This document shows positions 11,301-22,020 of a stretch of DNA of 64,000 nt, piece by piece (within the stretch, counting starts at the first letter, position 1; each line of letters starts with the position of its first letter). The notes below the pieces were generated by a model. The model did not search any database. It worked only from the letters and a program-made list of their open reading frames with translations, and was not told the origin of the DNA. Where the stretch lies: positions 4,945,001-5,009,000 of the forward strand of contig BSDZ01000003.1 in the NCBI GenBank assembly GCA_030268105.1, given 5' to 3'. The DNA comes from Volvox africanus (Eukaryota > Chlorophyta > Chlorophyceae > Chlamydomonadales > Volvocaceae). Both the position numbers and the translations under genes were made by a program.

Positions 11301-14300
11301 CCCTCCGCTGCCGCCAACCGCCTCTGTAAATCCTGTCGAGCCGCCTCCGCCTCCGCCTGAGCTTTGGCATGAGCCGCCTCCAGACTGGACACAGCTGCGG
11401 CTCGCTCCTGCTCCAGCCTGTCCACATGAATACCTTTCGTGTTATGGGCTCAAGAGACAACAGGTCCCGTCAGGTGAATGGTGCTTCATTGCGCCTGGTC
11501 GGCAACGCTATAAACAACCTATAAACACCTGAACCACACTGACGAACCCCCCCCTTCATAACCGCCCGCTTTCAAAAGCGACTTCCAACTTTCGGGAAAC
11601 GTTGGGAAAACTCCGAACCCAACTGCGGCCAAATTCCATTGATTCGTGTAAGAAGGTTACGAGTGTGGCTCCGGGACTGTGTTAACCCGACCCAGCCCAC
11701 CCAGGGGTGGAAAAGACGCGTCAGACCCTGATATCTACCCTGCCACCATGTGTCAAGGCACCCGCAGAGTGACCAAGATCATTGCGCGTACGGGCATTCG
11801 TATCCGCCATTTGAGCAAATCGTACTCGTCGGCTCCTAGTTGCAGTCTGCTAAATAAAACGGTACAAAAGCTGCACCGCGCAACTATACCATGGGCGGTG
11901 CCGCACAACCCACTTTTTGCGCAGTTCATCCAGCTGGCTCTTTGCCGAGCCTTCTGCCCCTGCAAGCCGCAGCGCTGCGTCCTTGCGTGTTTGCTCCAGC
12001 AGCTGATTGCGCTCCTGCTGCGCCGCCTCCAGCGCCTTCTTGGCCGCCTCCGCCGCCTCCGCCAGCTTCTTCTCGTACTGTTCCCTCGTCTACGTGAAAG
12101 TTGAGTCGGAAACAAAACGTCATAACTGATGTTATATGGCGATGAATATCCTTCCTATTCACAGTATAAGCTTCTTCAGCAACGACAAGAAGAGTCTCCC
12201 AGACGAGGAACCAGGAGACACACATTCAAATCAGTTTACCAATATCTTCTTGGCATGACCAACATATGATCGATCTGGAAAATCAAACCGCAGGGAGAGC
12301 TTTCCTTTCCAGACCCCATCTTCCGTGTCAATCGGTCGACAGCAGCCGTATCACCGGCCTCACCAAGGAAGCCGACAAGTTCAAGAAGTATAACAGTGCA
12401 CCCCAAGCGACTGCATTACCTTATTTACGGCGTCTTGGGCGTCGCTGTGGCCCAAGGCAATGGCCCGCTTGAACTCTTCCTCGACAGTCGCTACGCGGTT
12501 GCGAAGCTGCCCCGCCACTGCGTCTGCGTCAACTCGCGACTTGATTAGCTGCTGCTTCAGGCTCTCCGCTTCGGCCTGTGGTCCACAACAGCCAGGCAGT
12601 GAAACCGGACTGATAACCGGGGTGCTCTGTTGAAAAGATGCTGACGGTGCTGTAGGCGCTACACTACACCCAAATTGTGCAGAAATGACTCAGGCGTCAG
12701 GACTACCATTTCCTTATGCTTACGGAGAGATGCATCTCTGCCTCACTTGAGATGCTTCGGACAAGCCCAGCCATACCCACGCCGCCCCTCTTTCTGCCTA
12801 GGCCCTGCAATTTAAGCCGCCATGCTTTTCCACGCCGCGTGCATCTCACCCTGCCCAATCCCAATCCCATGAAGCTCCCCTTTGCATGGCCTCGCATCCC
12901 CCATCAGACTCCATCTGAAAATGTAAATCCTGTATCAGCGGGGGACGTCCAGCGTCAAGCTATCGGTCCAATCCACGAGATCCCACCTCACCGAGGCCGC
13001 TTTAAGCTGGCTCAACGCCTCCGTCAACTCGCCCTCTGCCTTGCTCAGGGCCGCCGCTAGCATCTGTTGCTCCGCCTGTGCCGCCGCGGCTGCCGCTGTT
13101 AGTGCCTGTTTGTCGCCCGCAGCCCCTGCAGCCATCGCCTCTATCTGCGCACGTGCCGCTGCTAGCTGCTCTTCAAGAGATGCGATCTTCGCAGTGCTGC
13201 TGGACCGCAGCGCCTCCAGTTCCTCTTGTAACCTTGTTGGACATATCGCACGGGCGTCAGACGAGAACTATGCATGAGCCATTGTGTCCATGGGACCAAC
13301 ACGGCAAATTCCGCCACCAGCCAGACAGCTATTGCTGCAAGTAATAGCGCGCCGATCAACACCTTGTCACTACTCAGCGGTGACTCCCACATCGGCATTT
13401 AATGGCACTCCTTGCCAAGTAAACCTGAAACCTCAACACCTGCCTGGCCGCCTCCGCTGTCTTGCCGCGCAGCTCCGCCTCCAACCCCGCCATTGAGCCC
13501 TCCAGCTGCTTAATCCGCTCCGATGCTCTCGCCTCTGCCGCCGCAGCTGCGTCCGCCGTGCGTTTAACTGCGTCCTTTCCGGACGCCTTTTCCCGTTGCA
13601 CCTCCTCCACCAGCGCTTCCACCTTCCCTTTCCAGCTCGCGTCACCGGCCTGAAGCGCGATCGGGGTGGACAGTCCATTTCGTGGTGCAAGCAACTTCCT
13701 GCTGCCTAGGGGCCCCGGTGCCGTCCTTCGCAGACCTGTGGACCTTAGCGGCTAGTGGGTCCGCTAAGGCCCTCTTTGTGCGCAGTGCTTACCTCGTTCC
13801 ATGCACCTCTGCAGCGCCCCTGGTCCTGGCCTGCACCCTGCAGCCCCCTCATACCTTGCGTTCCTCCGCCAGCGCCGCCCTCTCCTGGTCCCAGCGAGCA
13901 CGCGCCTCGGTACTAGACGCCTCCAGCTGCTCCCGTGCTCGGTTGGCCCCCTCCAGCTGCCGCCGAAGCGCCTCCAGCTGCTCGCTCAGTGCATCTTCTT
14001 TACGCATGCGCTCCGCCAGCATATCGTTATACTTTTTGTTATGCATTTGAATTGCCTCTTCCGTTTCTTGACGGGCGCGAGCCAGAGCCGCCTGCAGCTC
14101 CTGCAGGCCCCATGCGGGCGTTTGGCGAGATCGAGTGAGATTGGATCAAGTGTAATCGAGCTCGGGTCAGAGCCGTGGAAACTGTCAAGACTGCGTTTTC
14201 GGATTCTTCTGCTGGGCCTCACTTCACCCTAAACGTCACCAGCCTCCCCGAACTGCGTTTCGTAAGCCGTGTAGCTCTGAAGCCTTGAAACCGCGTTGAT

Positions 14301-15406
14301 AAGGGACGGACATAGGTGTCGCTCTAAACGTCGCCTCAATTTAGTTGCCCTGCGCATAATAAGACTCCGCGCATCCCGTCCAGATGGGAGGGTTTTGACG
14401 GGATGCGCGTCCTGACATGCGTGCAAGTGGGTTCACAAGTCGCAGAATGGGACCGGTCAAGCGAGCATTTGAGTTGTGGCCGGTGGACGCTGATTGCCCA
14501 CTGGTCAACGCCGCCTCTGCTGGGGCCACGCACCTGACTGCTAGCGTTAGCATTCGACGACATGTCGTTGACCTCCTTGATCCGTGCTTGGAGCTGCCTG
14601 CGCAGCTCCTCTACCTGGGCTTGCAGCCCCTCGATCTGTTTATTGGCTGCCTTTTGGATGGCCGCCTCCTTTTCCGCGGCCCTCTGCAGCACAAGGAGTT
14701 CAGGGCAAAGGGAGGATGTTGGGCAGGGCGCTGGAGCTGCTTCCCCATGACTTGAAAATCAATTACGAGGCCGGTCCCATTAATTGCACAACTCTTGCAA
14801 ACAAGAGGGGGATATCGAGGCAATATAAAGGGTGCAAGGGTGTTCTGTTAGCGGTGGAAAGCTACTGCAGCAGTCCACGTGACCTACCTTGCGTATGGAC
14901 TCAATTTCCGCGATACAGCGCCTCCTCTCATCATCGTACTTTGCCTCGATTTGCTGCATGGAACAATAAACAGGGTTTCGATAGTGTTCTACCTCCTCAT
15001 TTCCGCGGCCCGGACATGGCCCACCTTCGTCAACTCCGCAATCCGTGCAGCATCATTTGCTGCGTCAAGCTGCGCTTTAAAGTGGTTTATTTTGTCCGCT
15101 GTATCCCTCAATATCTGCTCTATTTCTGTTTCATACTGCTCTGCCAGCTCCGCAAGGTCAAGTTCATTGTCTTCATTCTTATTATTGAGGTGATAGATAA
15201 CCTGCGCAATAACTTTTCTTAATTAAGCTGCCAAGCAATTCTGGAGAGCTTCAAGGACTTGCCTTTGTCAACTGGGCAATTTTCTTGCTCATACGCAGCT
15301 GCACACCGCGCGCATATAAGATAGTTAAGTTCATATCTGACAGTAACGTTTACAAGGTATTCATACTAACCTGGAGGTCTGGCATACTAGGCACAGATGC
15401 CAACAT
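8373..15406 (-). CDS. FAM184: FAM184-like long coiled-coil protein
   Basis: Fifteen exons: 15406-15371, 15298-15263, 15201-15025, 14953-14888, 14683-14534, 14100-13855, 13649-13440, 13222-12992, 12575-12420, 12089-11914, 11417-11198, 10739-10575, 10322-10038, 9732-9358 and 9104-8373. All phases agree, giving about 1086 aa, close to the length of animal FAM184A. The N-terminus reads LRMSKKIAQLTK then VIYHLNNKNEDNE, the signature of FAM184. Near the C-terminus ESRDEDVRRIGEL and then ELLLREENYNKHF match the conserved FAM184 end block. Everything between is heptad-rich Ala/Glu/Leu/Arg coiled coil. There is no signal peptide or membrane segment. The molecular function of the family is poorly known. 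Exon 2 ends in a GC donor (AAG|GCAAGT at 15262). The acceptor of exon 8 (GTTACAAGAG|GAA) is weak and was chosen by phase. The start is the only ATG that leads in frame into the signature; a further 5' exon is possible. Confidence 0.87.
10949..11166. repeat. Polypyrimidine minisatellite in a FAM184 intron
   Basis: About 220 bp of CCCTCC, CTTCCT and CCCACT units, almost wholly C/T on the plus strand, inside the intron between exons 11 and 12 (11197-10740). The transcribed pre-mRNA is purine-rich (GGGAGG/GGAAGG). Such mirror-like purine/pyrimidine tracts can form triplex or G-quadruplex structures. Confidence 0.9.
13743..13769. repeat. Short inverted repeat in FAM184 intron 6
   Basis: Arms CCTTAGCGG (13743-13751) and CCGCTAAGG (13761-13769) are a perfect 9-bp match around a 9-nt loop, within the intron 13854-13650. 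Its role is unknown. Confidence 0.6.
15202..15262 (-). other. GC-AG intron of the FAM184-like gene
   Basis: This 61-bp intron begins GCAAGT and ends GCGCAG. The flanking exons join as ACA AAG|GTT ATC, giving the conserved TKVIYHLN block. The phase and the protein conservation fix both borders, so the non-canonical donor is well supported. Confidence 0.85.
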
Positions 15407-15894
15407 TCTTCTCAACGGTGTTTAGGACCCAAGCAGGAAACAGGTCTGCGGCACCTATGGTGGACGCATCCGTAAACTTAACAGATTGACCAGGTTCTAC
15501 GTCAATGTCCTCTCGTGCGCCAAGACCGCCCTAAAACGTACGACACTTTGGTAAGAATGTCCGACCCGATGGACGCCAAACGCCTGGCCTTGAGCGCACC
15601 ATGGAATTCATCATCCGGATCTCAGCTCACCGATCGCACAAAGCAAGCAAACTACGATCTGGAATCTGAACTCCGGAACGAGCGAGTTGTCCTAACCGAT
15701 AACGGTTACGACCGCAAGCGCTGTCACCCTTCGGCCTTGATATAGAGCACCAGTCGTGATTTGCATAGCCGCCGTTCCGATGGCAAAGAATGTAAACGAT
15801 CGCTAAGGCTTGGAGGTGAAAGGCGTGAGTTGTTGAGATGAATGCCAACATACGGCCTCCATCAAATAGCTCCCCGTCATTGCACACGCCATCC
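15407..15894. other. Intergenic between prefoldin 6 and the FAM184-like gene
   Basis: 488 bp between two minus-strand genes. It should hold the prefoldin 6 3' UTR (near 15894) and the FAM184 5' UTR and promoter (near 15407). I see no extra gene and no clear minus-strand TGTAA, so the prefoldin transcript end is unresolved. Confidence 0.6.
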
Positions 15895-16643
15895 TCACGC
15901 TGCAACCCCAGTTGCGCCTTGCAGCTTCTTTTGGAGCTTCATGATCTGTAACGAAATGAATAAAGATACATAGCTTTCTGGTGAGTGAACTGAAAGGCGA
16001 ACTAAAAGGTATGCATATCCGTGCAGTTGGCGGATATGCATGCCCATGCTGTGTATCCTCCGACTTTCACGTAGCAGTGATGTAACCTTCTCAGCCCCTC
16101 AATCTTTCCCCTTTGCCGTACGCACCTCCCTCTCGCGGTCCAGCATCTTGCTCTCGACACCCTTGATCTGATTGTCTAACCGTTCAATATCCTTTTTAAT
16201 GAACTCGAGGCGGTTCGTCACGTTTGCGCGGGCCTCCATGAGATCCTGCTTGACCAGTACAGGCCCGACGGCCTTGAAGACATTCGCATCGTCGTCCAGT
16301 AGCTTGAGCTCCTGCAAAATCCCCTGACACTGAGCTTACTCTACCCCCGATATCACTCGTACACTAAACTCAGATTCCCGACCCTACAGAAACACCCGCC
16401 AAACACAACACTTACGTCAAGAACTGTTTCAGTCTCCTGATGCCGGGCTGTAAGATCACGCTTAGTTGTAGCTAATTTTGAGAGTTCTGTCATGTACAGC
16501 AGTTTAGAGTTAGCAAAAAGAAGCCAACAACGGGGCAGAACGTTGCCGAACGGAGCAGAACGCTGCGAACCTGCTTGGTGGCCTCGATACGCTTCTGCCT
16601 CTTTTTGCAGAGCCTTTCGAACAGTTTCAGGATCTATAGACAT
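15895..16643 (-). CDS. PFD6: Prefoldin subunit 6 (beta-type)
   Basis: Four exons: 16643-16571, 16486-16416, 16311-16126 and 15945-15895, with phases 1, 0, 0 and canonical GT-AG borders; 126 aa, the normal length of the family. The protein starts MSIDPETVRKALQKEAEAYR, passes through LKLLDDDANVFKAVGPVLVK (the beta-hairpin signature of subunit 6), QDLMEARANV and RLEFIKKDIERLD, and ends EIMKLQKKLQGATGVAA. Two helices flank the central hairpins, as in all beta prefoldins. Prefoldin is a cytosolic hexamer that passes unfolded actin and tubulin to the CCT chaperonin. The gene is head-to-head with WDR46 across 411 bp. Confidence 0.96.
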
Positions 16644-17054
16644 CCCCGCCAAGGTAGTATGAGCCCCGGCCTAAGTTCGCGTACTAGGAAGCCCCAACGT
16701 TCAAATCCTTGTAAAATAAAAATGTACCATGTAAATTTATAGCTGTATCGGCAGAGTATCAACTTGGATGCAGATTACGGGTCTTGATTACATTCTGTTT
16801 TACAAGTACTTCACCCATTTGCCAAACTTCAGTATATGCGAGATGCGTTAATGTTATTATTTAGCAATCCCTCCCAATTGCTTTCCAGTGACTCATAACC
16901 AATCGAAGCTAACCTGACGGTTAACACTGCGTCGCGGCGGCGACGATTGGTTAGGCACGCTGCCCACTGGCAGAGTTGCGTATCAAGTGGATACCTGCGG
17001 CGGCTTACAACGTGATTAAAACCTTTTTTGAGTGGCGACTGCAAGCGGTCGACG
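16644..17054. promoter_or_regulatory. Shared divergent promoter region, PFD6 / WDR46
   Basis: 411 bp separate the two start codons on opposite strands, so both promoters and both 5' UTRs must lie here. The middle is A/T-rich compared with the exons. I do not see a convincing TATA box. Both genes are housekeeping, so a single bidirectional promoter is plausible. Confidence 0.6.
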
Positions 17055-20000
17055 ATGGCGGAGAGCGTGCCGCCACCCCCGGGAGGAAAGAGGAAATCAA
17101 GTAAGAAACGGTAAGCCGATTTGCGTTCCGAAGACCCTTTGTATGACCTACATCATCACCTTGGGGAAAATCGGCAGTAATATATGTGTTGTGCGGAGAG
17201 GGGCCCCGGGTTTGGGGCTGCCCGCTATTCGGTCAACCTATCTAGGTCGACCCCACGATGGTTACGGGATGTCACCTGGGGATGAGCGGCTTGTATCTCC
17301 GTGGCCACTGTTGGCAAAAGAAGGCTGGATTTAATACTCCATAGTAGCAAAGTAGTACGGAACACGTCCCAAAGCATGGGGCCCCGCTATCCAAAAGTAC
17401 CGGTAGGTTAAGCTGATTCACATGTGCACAACTTGGTTAGAACACCCGCGGATAGGGTTGGTGTCGAGCACCTGTTAATGAGACTTGACATCATGTTTTT
17501 CATCGGCATCTTGAAACTCGCCGGGATCCTTTCCCTTTCACGTGTGGGCCCCTACGTCTCAGTTCCTATTCGTTACATGGATACGTGCTTGCAGAAAGAT
17601 TGTGTTCGATTCAGATGCCAAAGAGACTGCCAAGCGGTTGAAACGAGGGCCCGGTGTGAACCTGAAGTCCATTACCGATAAGAAACTGAAAGGGAAGCTA
17701 AGGCGGGCGGAGGCGGTGTTTTCCAGCTCACAGAAGAAGGCCGCACAGATCAGCGAATGGCTGCTGCCGGCCACGGCGGGGACGCTGGTGGCGGAAGGTG
17801 CGTAAAGGTCAACCTTGGTCCATGGATGGGCTTGTTGAGAGCGGCCATGCCAGTTGGATGTAACTTTTCCAGACGGTTCGGGCCATGTGTCTGGTTTTGC
17901 CGAAATGGGCAAATCGTGACGGAAAGCTTAGACACGGGGTATCTACTCAGCCCGATGTGCTTGATGTAGCCTTCCTGGACCCAATCCTAATACGTATGGT
18001 TTGTATCATACCCACGCAGCACGCCGTTTCCCAACCCAAACGCGACCCAGGCATTGAACGAACCTGGAACTTCAAGCAGGAGGATATTGTGCAGGCCGTG
18101 GATGTGACGGCAGCACGCAAGGCGTTTGACTTGTCGCTGCCGGAGTTGGGGCCTTACAAACTGAACTTCACACGCAACGGCCGATTCATGCTGTTGGGTG
18201 GAAGTCTGGGCCATCTTGCGATCATGGACTGGCAGCGGGCGCATCTTGTGTGCGAGGTTCAGGTAGGGCATCCAGGCAGATAGCAATGTATCAATATCAT
18301 GGCGTCTGGGAGCGGGCTCAGCTGCAAGATGTCAAGAAGGCCGCAAACAGTATGCTGTGCAGAGGGTGCGCAGGGTAGCGTTCCTGATGACGGTGCTGGT
18401 CATCATAGCCTGAGTACAGAATGGGAGGACTGTCTGCTTCATGTTTTTCATGCTGGTGGCTGCTAAATCGGATGTGCTCCTGGAACCGCGTCTGCCAGGC
18501 CCACCCACTTTTACCCGATGAGGAATACCCTGCATGAACGAAGCACAATGTTGCGGGCGGGGCCGGGAGGGTGACCCGGAAGGCGCATCTCATCATAACT
18601 TAAGGATTTATGTGGACCCTTGTTGGCGGAGCAGTCACGATCCAACCGTAAGGTCCATTTTCCTGGTTTGAGAGCTCGATGAAGATTCTTGGTTTGCGCC
18701 CAACACTGGTAACATGCAGGTCCGTGAGGCGGTTCGCGACGTTGTCTTTTTGCACAATGAGACCTTTTTTGCGGCGGCGCAGAAGAAATACGTATACGTA
18801 TACGATAAGCGTGGCTTGGAGGTGCACTGTCTGCGAGCCCACGTCCGAGCGAATGTCTTAGACTTCCTACCGCACCACTTCTTGCTGACATCTATTGGAA
18901 AGCATGGTGGGCACAATTGGGTCAGCAATGGGGTCACTATATGGTCTTACCGCTTATGCGGGACCAATCATGATGGTAGGCTGCAGGGTGAATGTGGCGG
19001 GAGGTTGAATGAATGGCAGAAGTATCACAGGAGATCAATATTTCACTGCCCTGAGGCTTGATTAAGGGATGTGCGGTGCGACTCGTGTTAACATACCTGT
19101 GTACTTCGCGGCTGTGACGGGACTTATTCCTGCGGTGACTTCTGTGGACAGGCGTGCTTCGATATCAGGACACCAGCACGGGTCAGATCGTCGCACAGCA
19201 CAAGACGCTGTTAGGGCCGTGCAGTGTGATGCGCCACAACCCTCACAACGGCGTTATATTGCTGGGCCACGCGCGCGGCTGTGTCACCATGTGGACACCC
19301 AATATGACCACAGCCGCCGTCAAGATGTTGTGCCACAGAGTGAGTGCATAGCCGCCAGCGGGTCCGCCGCGTCCTACATTGGTCGTCCCGGCTACCATGC
19401 ATGGAACATGGCAACCGTTGGCCGTTGTGGCTGCTTCCCCAGATGAGGTTAGCTCTGAGAACCGTCTGGCTCCTTACTCGGAGGTGTTCGGCCTGACTCG
19501 TTCAGGCTTCACCAGCTTACCTACATGGGTATGCATGGCGACGCTGCTCGAGCAAGGGGTCGGGTCGTAGGTGGTACAGGCCGTCGGAGAATCTTATACC
19601 GCAATGACAGCGCATCTCGCAATTAGGGCGTCCGGTCTGCAAACTTTCCCTCGGCTTGCGCAGGGCCCCTTGAATGCTCTGGCGGTGGATGCTAGCGGGA
19701 CATACATGGCCACAGCGGGGATGGACTCGCAGATCAAGGTGTGGGATGTACGCATGCTGCGCCCCATGCACGATTACTACAGCCCCGCGCCCGTGACCCG
19801 CATGGATATCAGTCAGCGTGGGTTGCTGGCAGTGGGCTACGGCCGTAAGGTGCAGGTGAGGCATCCTAAGGTTGCGGGAAGCGGTGTCCAGAGTCGTGCC
19901 ACCAGGGAGTTACAGCCTTATAGCTGCGCGGTAAAGACCTGTTCTGCCGGATGACCGTCCTATGTTCTGTTCCATACATGCACGTACGCATGAGCTTTGT

Positions 20001-21423
20001 CCTTGCCTTGCCGAATGTACTGTTATAGGTGTGGCAAGATGCGCTGCGCAACAAAGCGCAGTCGCCCTACTTGACTCATAACCTGCCAGAGGGCGTGACG
20101 GAGGTGTTCCGATTCTGCCCATATGAGGATGTGCTGGGGATAGGACATTCTGCCGGCATCAGCACGATACTCGTGCCAGGTAAGCTCCTGGCAGGGTGAC
20201 TTGGAAGCTGAAGGCTGGAAGTTTGCCGGCCCTAAAAGAATTGTTGACGGCTCGGTGGGTGGTTCGATAACTTGTTGACATTATCCTACAGCGGTGCACT
20301 TCTGGAAATCCAATATCCTGTGTGGAATTTTACTTGTCGACCTCCAATGCTAAGCCAGCCAGGTCTTTTAGGTGTCCGTATCATGGCATATGACCGAACA
20401 CTGACTGTGGCGCCCCGCATTGTCCTTTATTGCTCGCACCTGAACAGGTGCTGGTGAGCCGAACTTCGACTCGTTTGTAGCAAATCCTTTCCAGACTGTT
20501 AAGCAGCGACAACAGCAGGAGGTGGTGGCGCTGCTAGACAAGCTGCAACCGGACACGATAGTCCTGGACCCAGACATGATCGGCAGGTGAGCGCCGCAGG
20601 GAGCAGGGAGCAAAACCCACGAGGTACACGCGGGGCGGTCAGCGCATCAGGTAGTGTAGGCACCTAATAAAACGGTGCTGCGTAAAAACGGTGCTGCGTT
20701 TGAAACTTGACCGCGTTAGTCAGCAGCCACCCCTTCACCTTCACCGGCGGCCCTGGGATTCACATCACTACCACTGCCTTGAAGTTTGAACATAACTCCG
20801 GCGGCCCATGCCTTTATCAGCCTTTAACACCGTGATTTTCCGTTAATGTGTTATTGAGTACTTTCTCCGGTTTCTGTTGTAACCGTGCTGTACAGTGGTC
20901 CGCACATGAAATCTGCCGGGGCCTCCTGTCCAGTTGAGAACCCTTGCGCCGGCATGCCCACTTTCTGATGTCCAATGCTGTACAGGGTACGCAAGGAGCC
21001 CGCCGAGGTGGCGCGCCAGAGGCGGCAAGAGGAGGCCGCCGCTAACACAGCTCGACGGGTGGCGATGCGGCGAGAGGCCGAGACCAAGGACAAGATGAAG
21101 GGGAAAAACAGACCTAGCCGGCGACACCGCAAGAAGCAAAACAATATTATTGAAGATCGCAAGCCAGCCGTCAAGGAACGGCAGAAGGAGGAGGTAAGCG
21201 GATGTTGCATCATGGATGGAAAGGAATGTTTGCAGGGCCAGGACACTTGGGTGTTGCAGCTGCGCACGAAGGCCATAAGAAGACAGAGAAGGTTAAAGCA
21301 TTACGTTGTCGACGTCTCATGCCTCCCGCGCAGGCCGCTCGTCGGAAGGAGGCGACTGAGAAGAGTGAGGCTGCTATTCCGAAGGACGCGCCAAGGGCTG
21401 TGCGCAGGTTTTACAAGTCGTAA
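17055..21423 (+). CDS. WDR46: WDR46/UTP7, U3 snoRNP WD40 protein
   Basis: Ten exons: 17055-17110, 17595-17797, 18051-18262, 18720-18906, 19152-19339, 19664-19855, 20029-20179, 20448-20586, 20986-21193 and 21334-21423; phases agree throughout, 541 aa (yeast Utp7 has 554). Marks of the family are the basic N-terminus with [14 protein letters not shown], then [98 protein letters not shown]-like and VWDVR WD repeats, [32 protein letters not shown], and a Lys/Arg-rich C-terminal tail ending RRFYKS. It acts in the nucleolus in the small-subunit processome for 18S rRNA maturation. The start ATG follows the divergent promoter; exon 1 ends in CG and intron 1 starts GTAAGCCG. Confidence 0.96.
20655..20700. 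repeat. Direct repeat in a WDR46 intron
   Basis: The 14-bp string AAACGGTGCTGCGT occurs twice in close succession within the intron 20587-20985. It is a local tandem duplication with no visible function. Confidence 0.6.
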
Positions 21424-22020
21424 CTCCGTTGGAGCTATCCTTTCCTAGGAATAACCCGATGGAATGCGAGGTTGAGGTTACAAGTGTACCACCTGGATGG
21501 CGAGTTCCTGCACGCTATCCTGAGAGGGCTTGTGATGTCGGTTTGCTGGAATTACATTTTGAGGGTTATGAGGCACGCAGGACTAATGCCTGGCAGGTTT
21601 TGTGGTACCTATTTCAGATTAATGAAGGCGCGTTCATCCAGGTCGATTTATGTATATCCCTGTGGCTTTGCCCCGAAACCATGGCGCGAGACGGCTATTA
21701 GTCAGGATTTACCTCTTATGAAGGTAATAATGCATCGGCGTCTGTATGTAATTATTTGTAAACCAAATCTAAGAATTTCTTTGCAAGTCGCCTTAGCTTA
21801 CCACACTGCAACCACGGGCCGATAGGCGACATGTCCCGATGCCGATGCTCGACGTTTTCGTCTTGGCCTCAACATCGAATTCGAACAGCTATCTTTTTGT
21901 TGGGATATATACAACTACTTGTTGTACACTCAGAGGATCTTCCAGGCGGGGCACCTTGCTGCGAAGCCAAGGCATCCGATGTATGGAAGGTGCCCACTGC
22001 TTTTCGTTGATTGTTCGTAG
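21424..22020. other. WDR46 3' UTR and unresolved 5' end of the LRR gene
   Basis: The left part should be the WDR46 3' UTR, with TGTAA motifs at 21747-21761. The right part should hold the LRR promoter and its first coding exon(s), because the first firm LRR exon begins at a splice acceptor. The ATG at 21831 opens a frame with a hydrophobic run IFLLGYIQLLVV, attractive as a signal peptide. No donor of the right phase links it to 22021, so I do not join them. Confidence 0.5.
21747..21761 (+). terminator. WDR46 polyadenylation signal candidates
   Basis: Two TGTAA motifs at 21747-21751 and 21757-21761, about 325 bp past the WDR46 stop codon, in an A/T-rich stretch. Confidence 0.55.

Noticed and set aside
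16600..16720. Possible tRNA T-loop (GTTCAAATCC near 16700)
   Set aside because: No matching acceptor stem, D-arm or anticodon arm can be folded around it.
21831..21989. ATG with a hydrophobic IFLLGYIQLLVV stretch as the first LRR exon
   Set aside because: The best donor (AAG|GTGCCC) would leave a 31-bp intron and the wrong phase for the exon at 22021. I kept it only as a candidate in the flank note.
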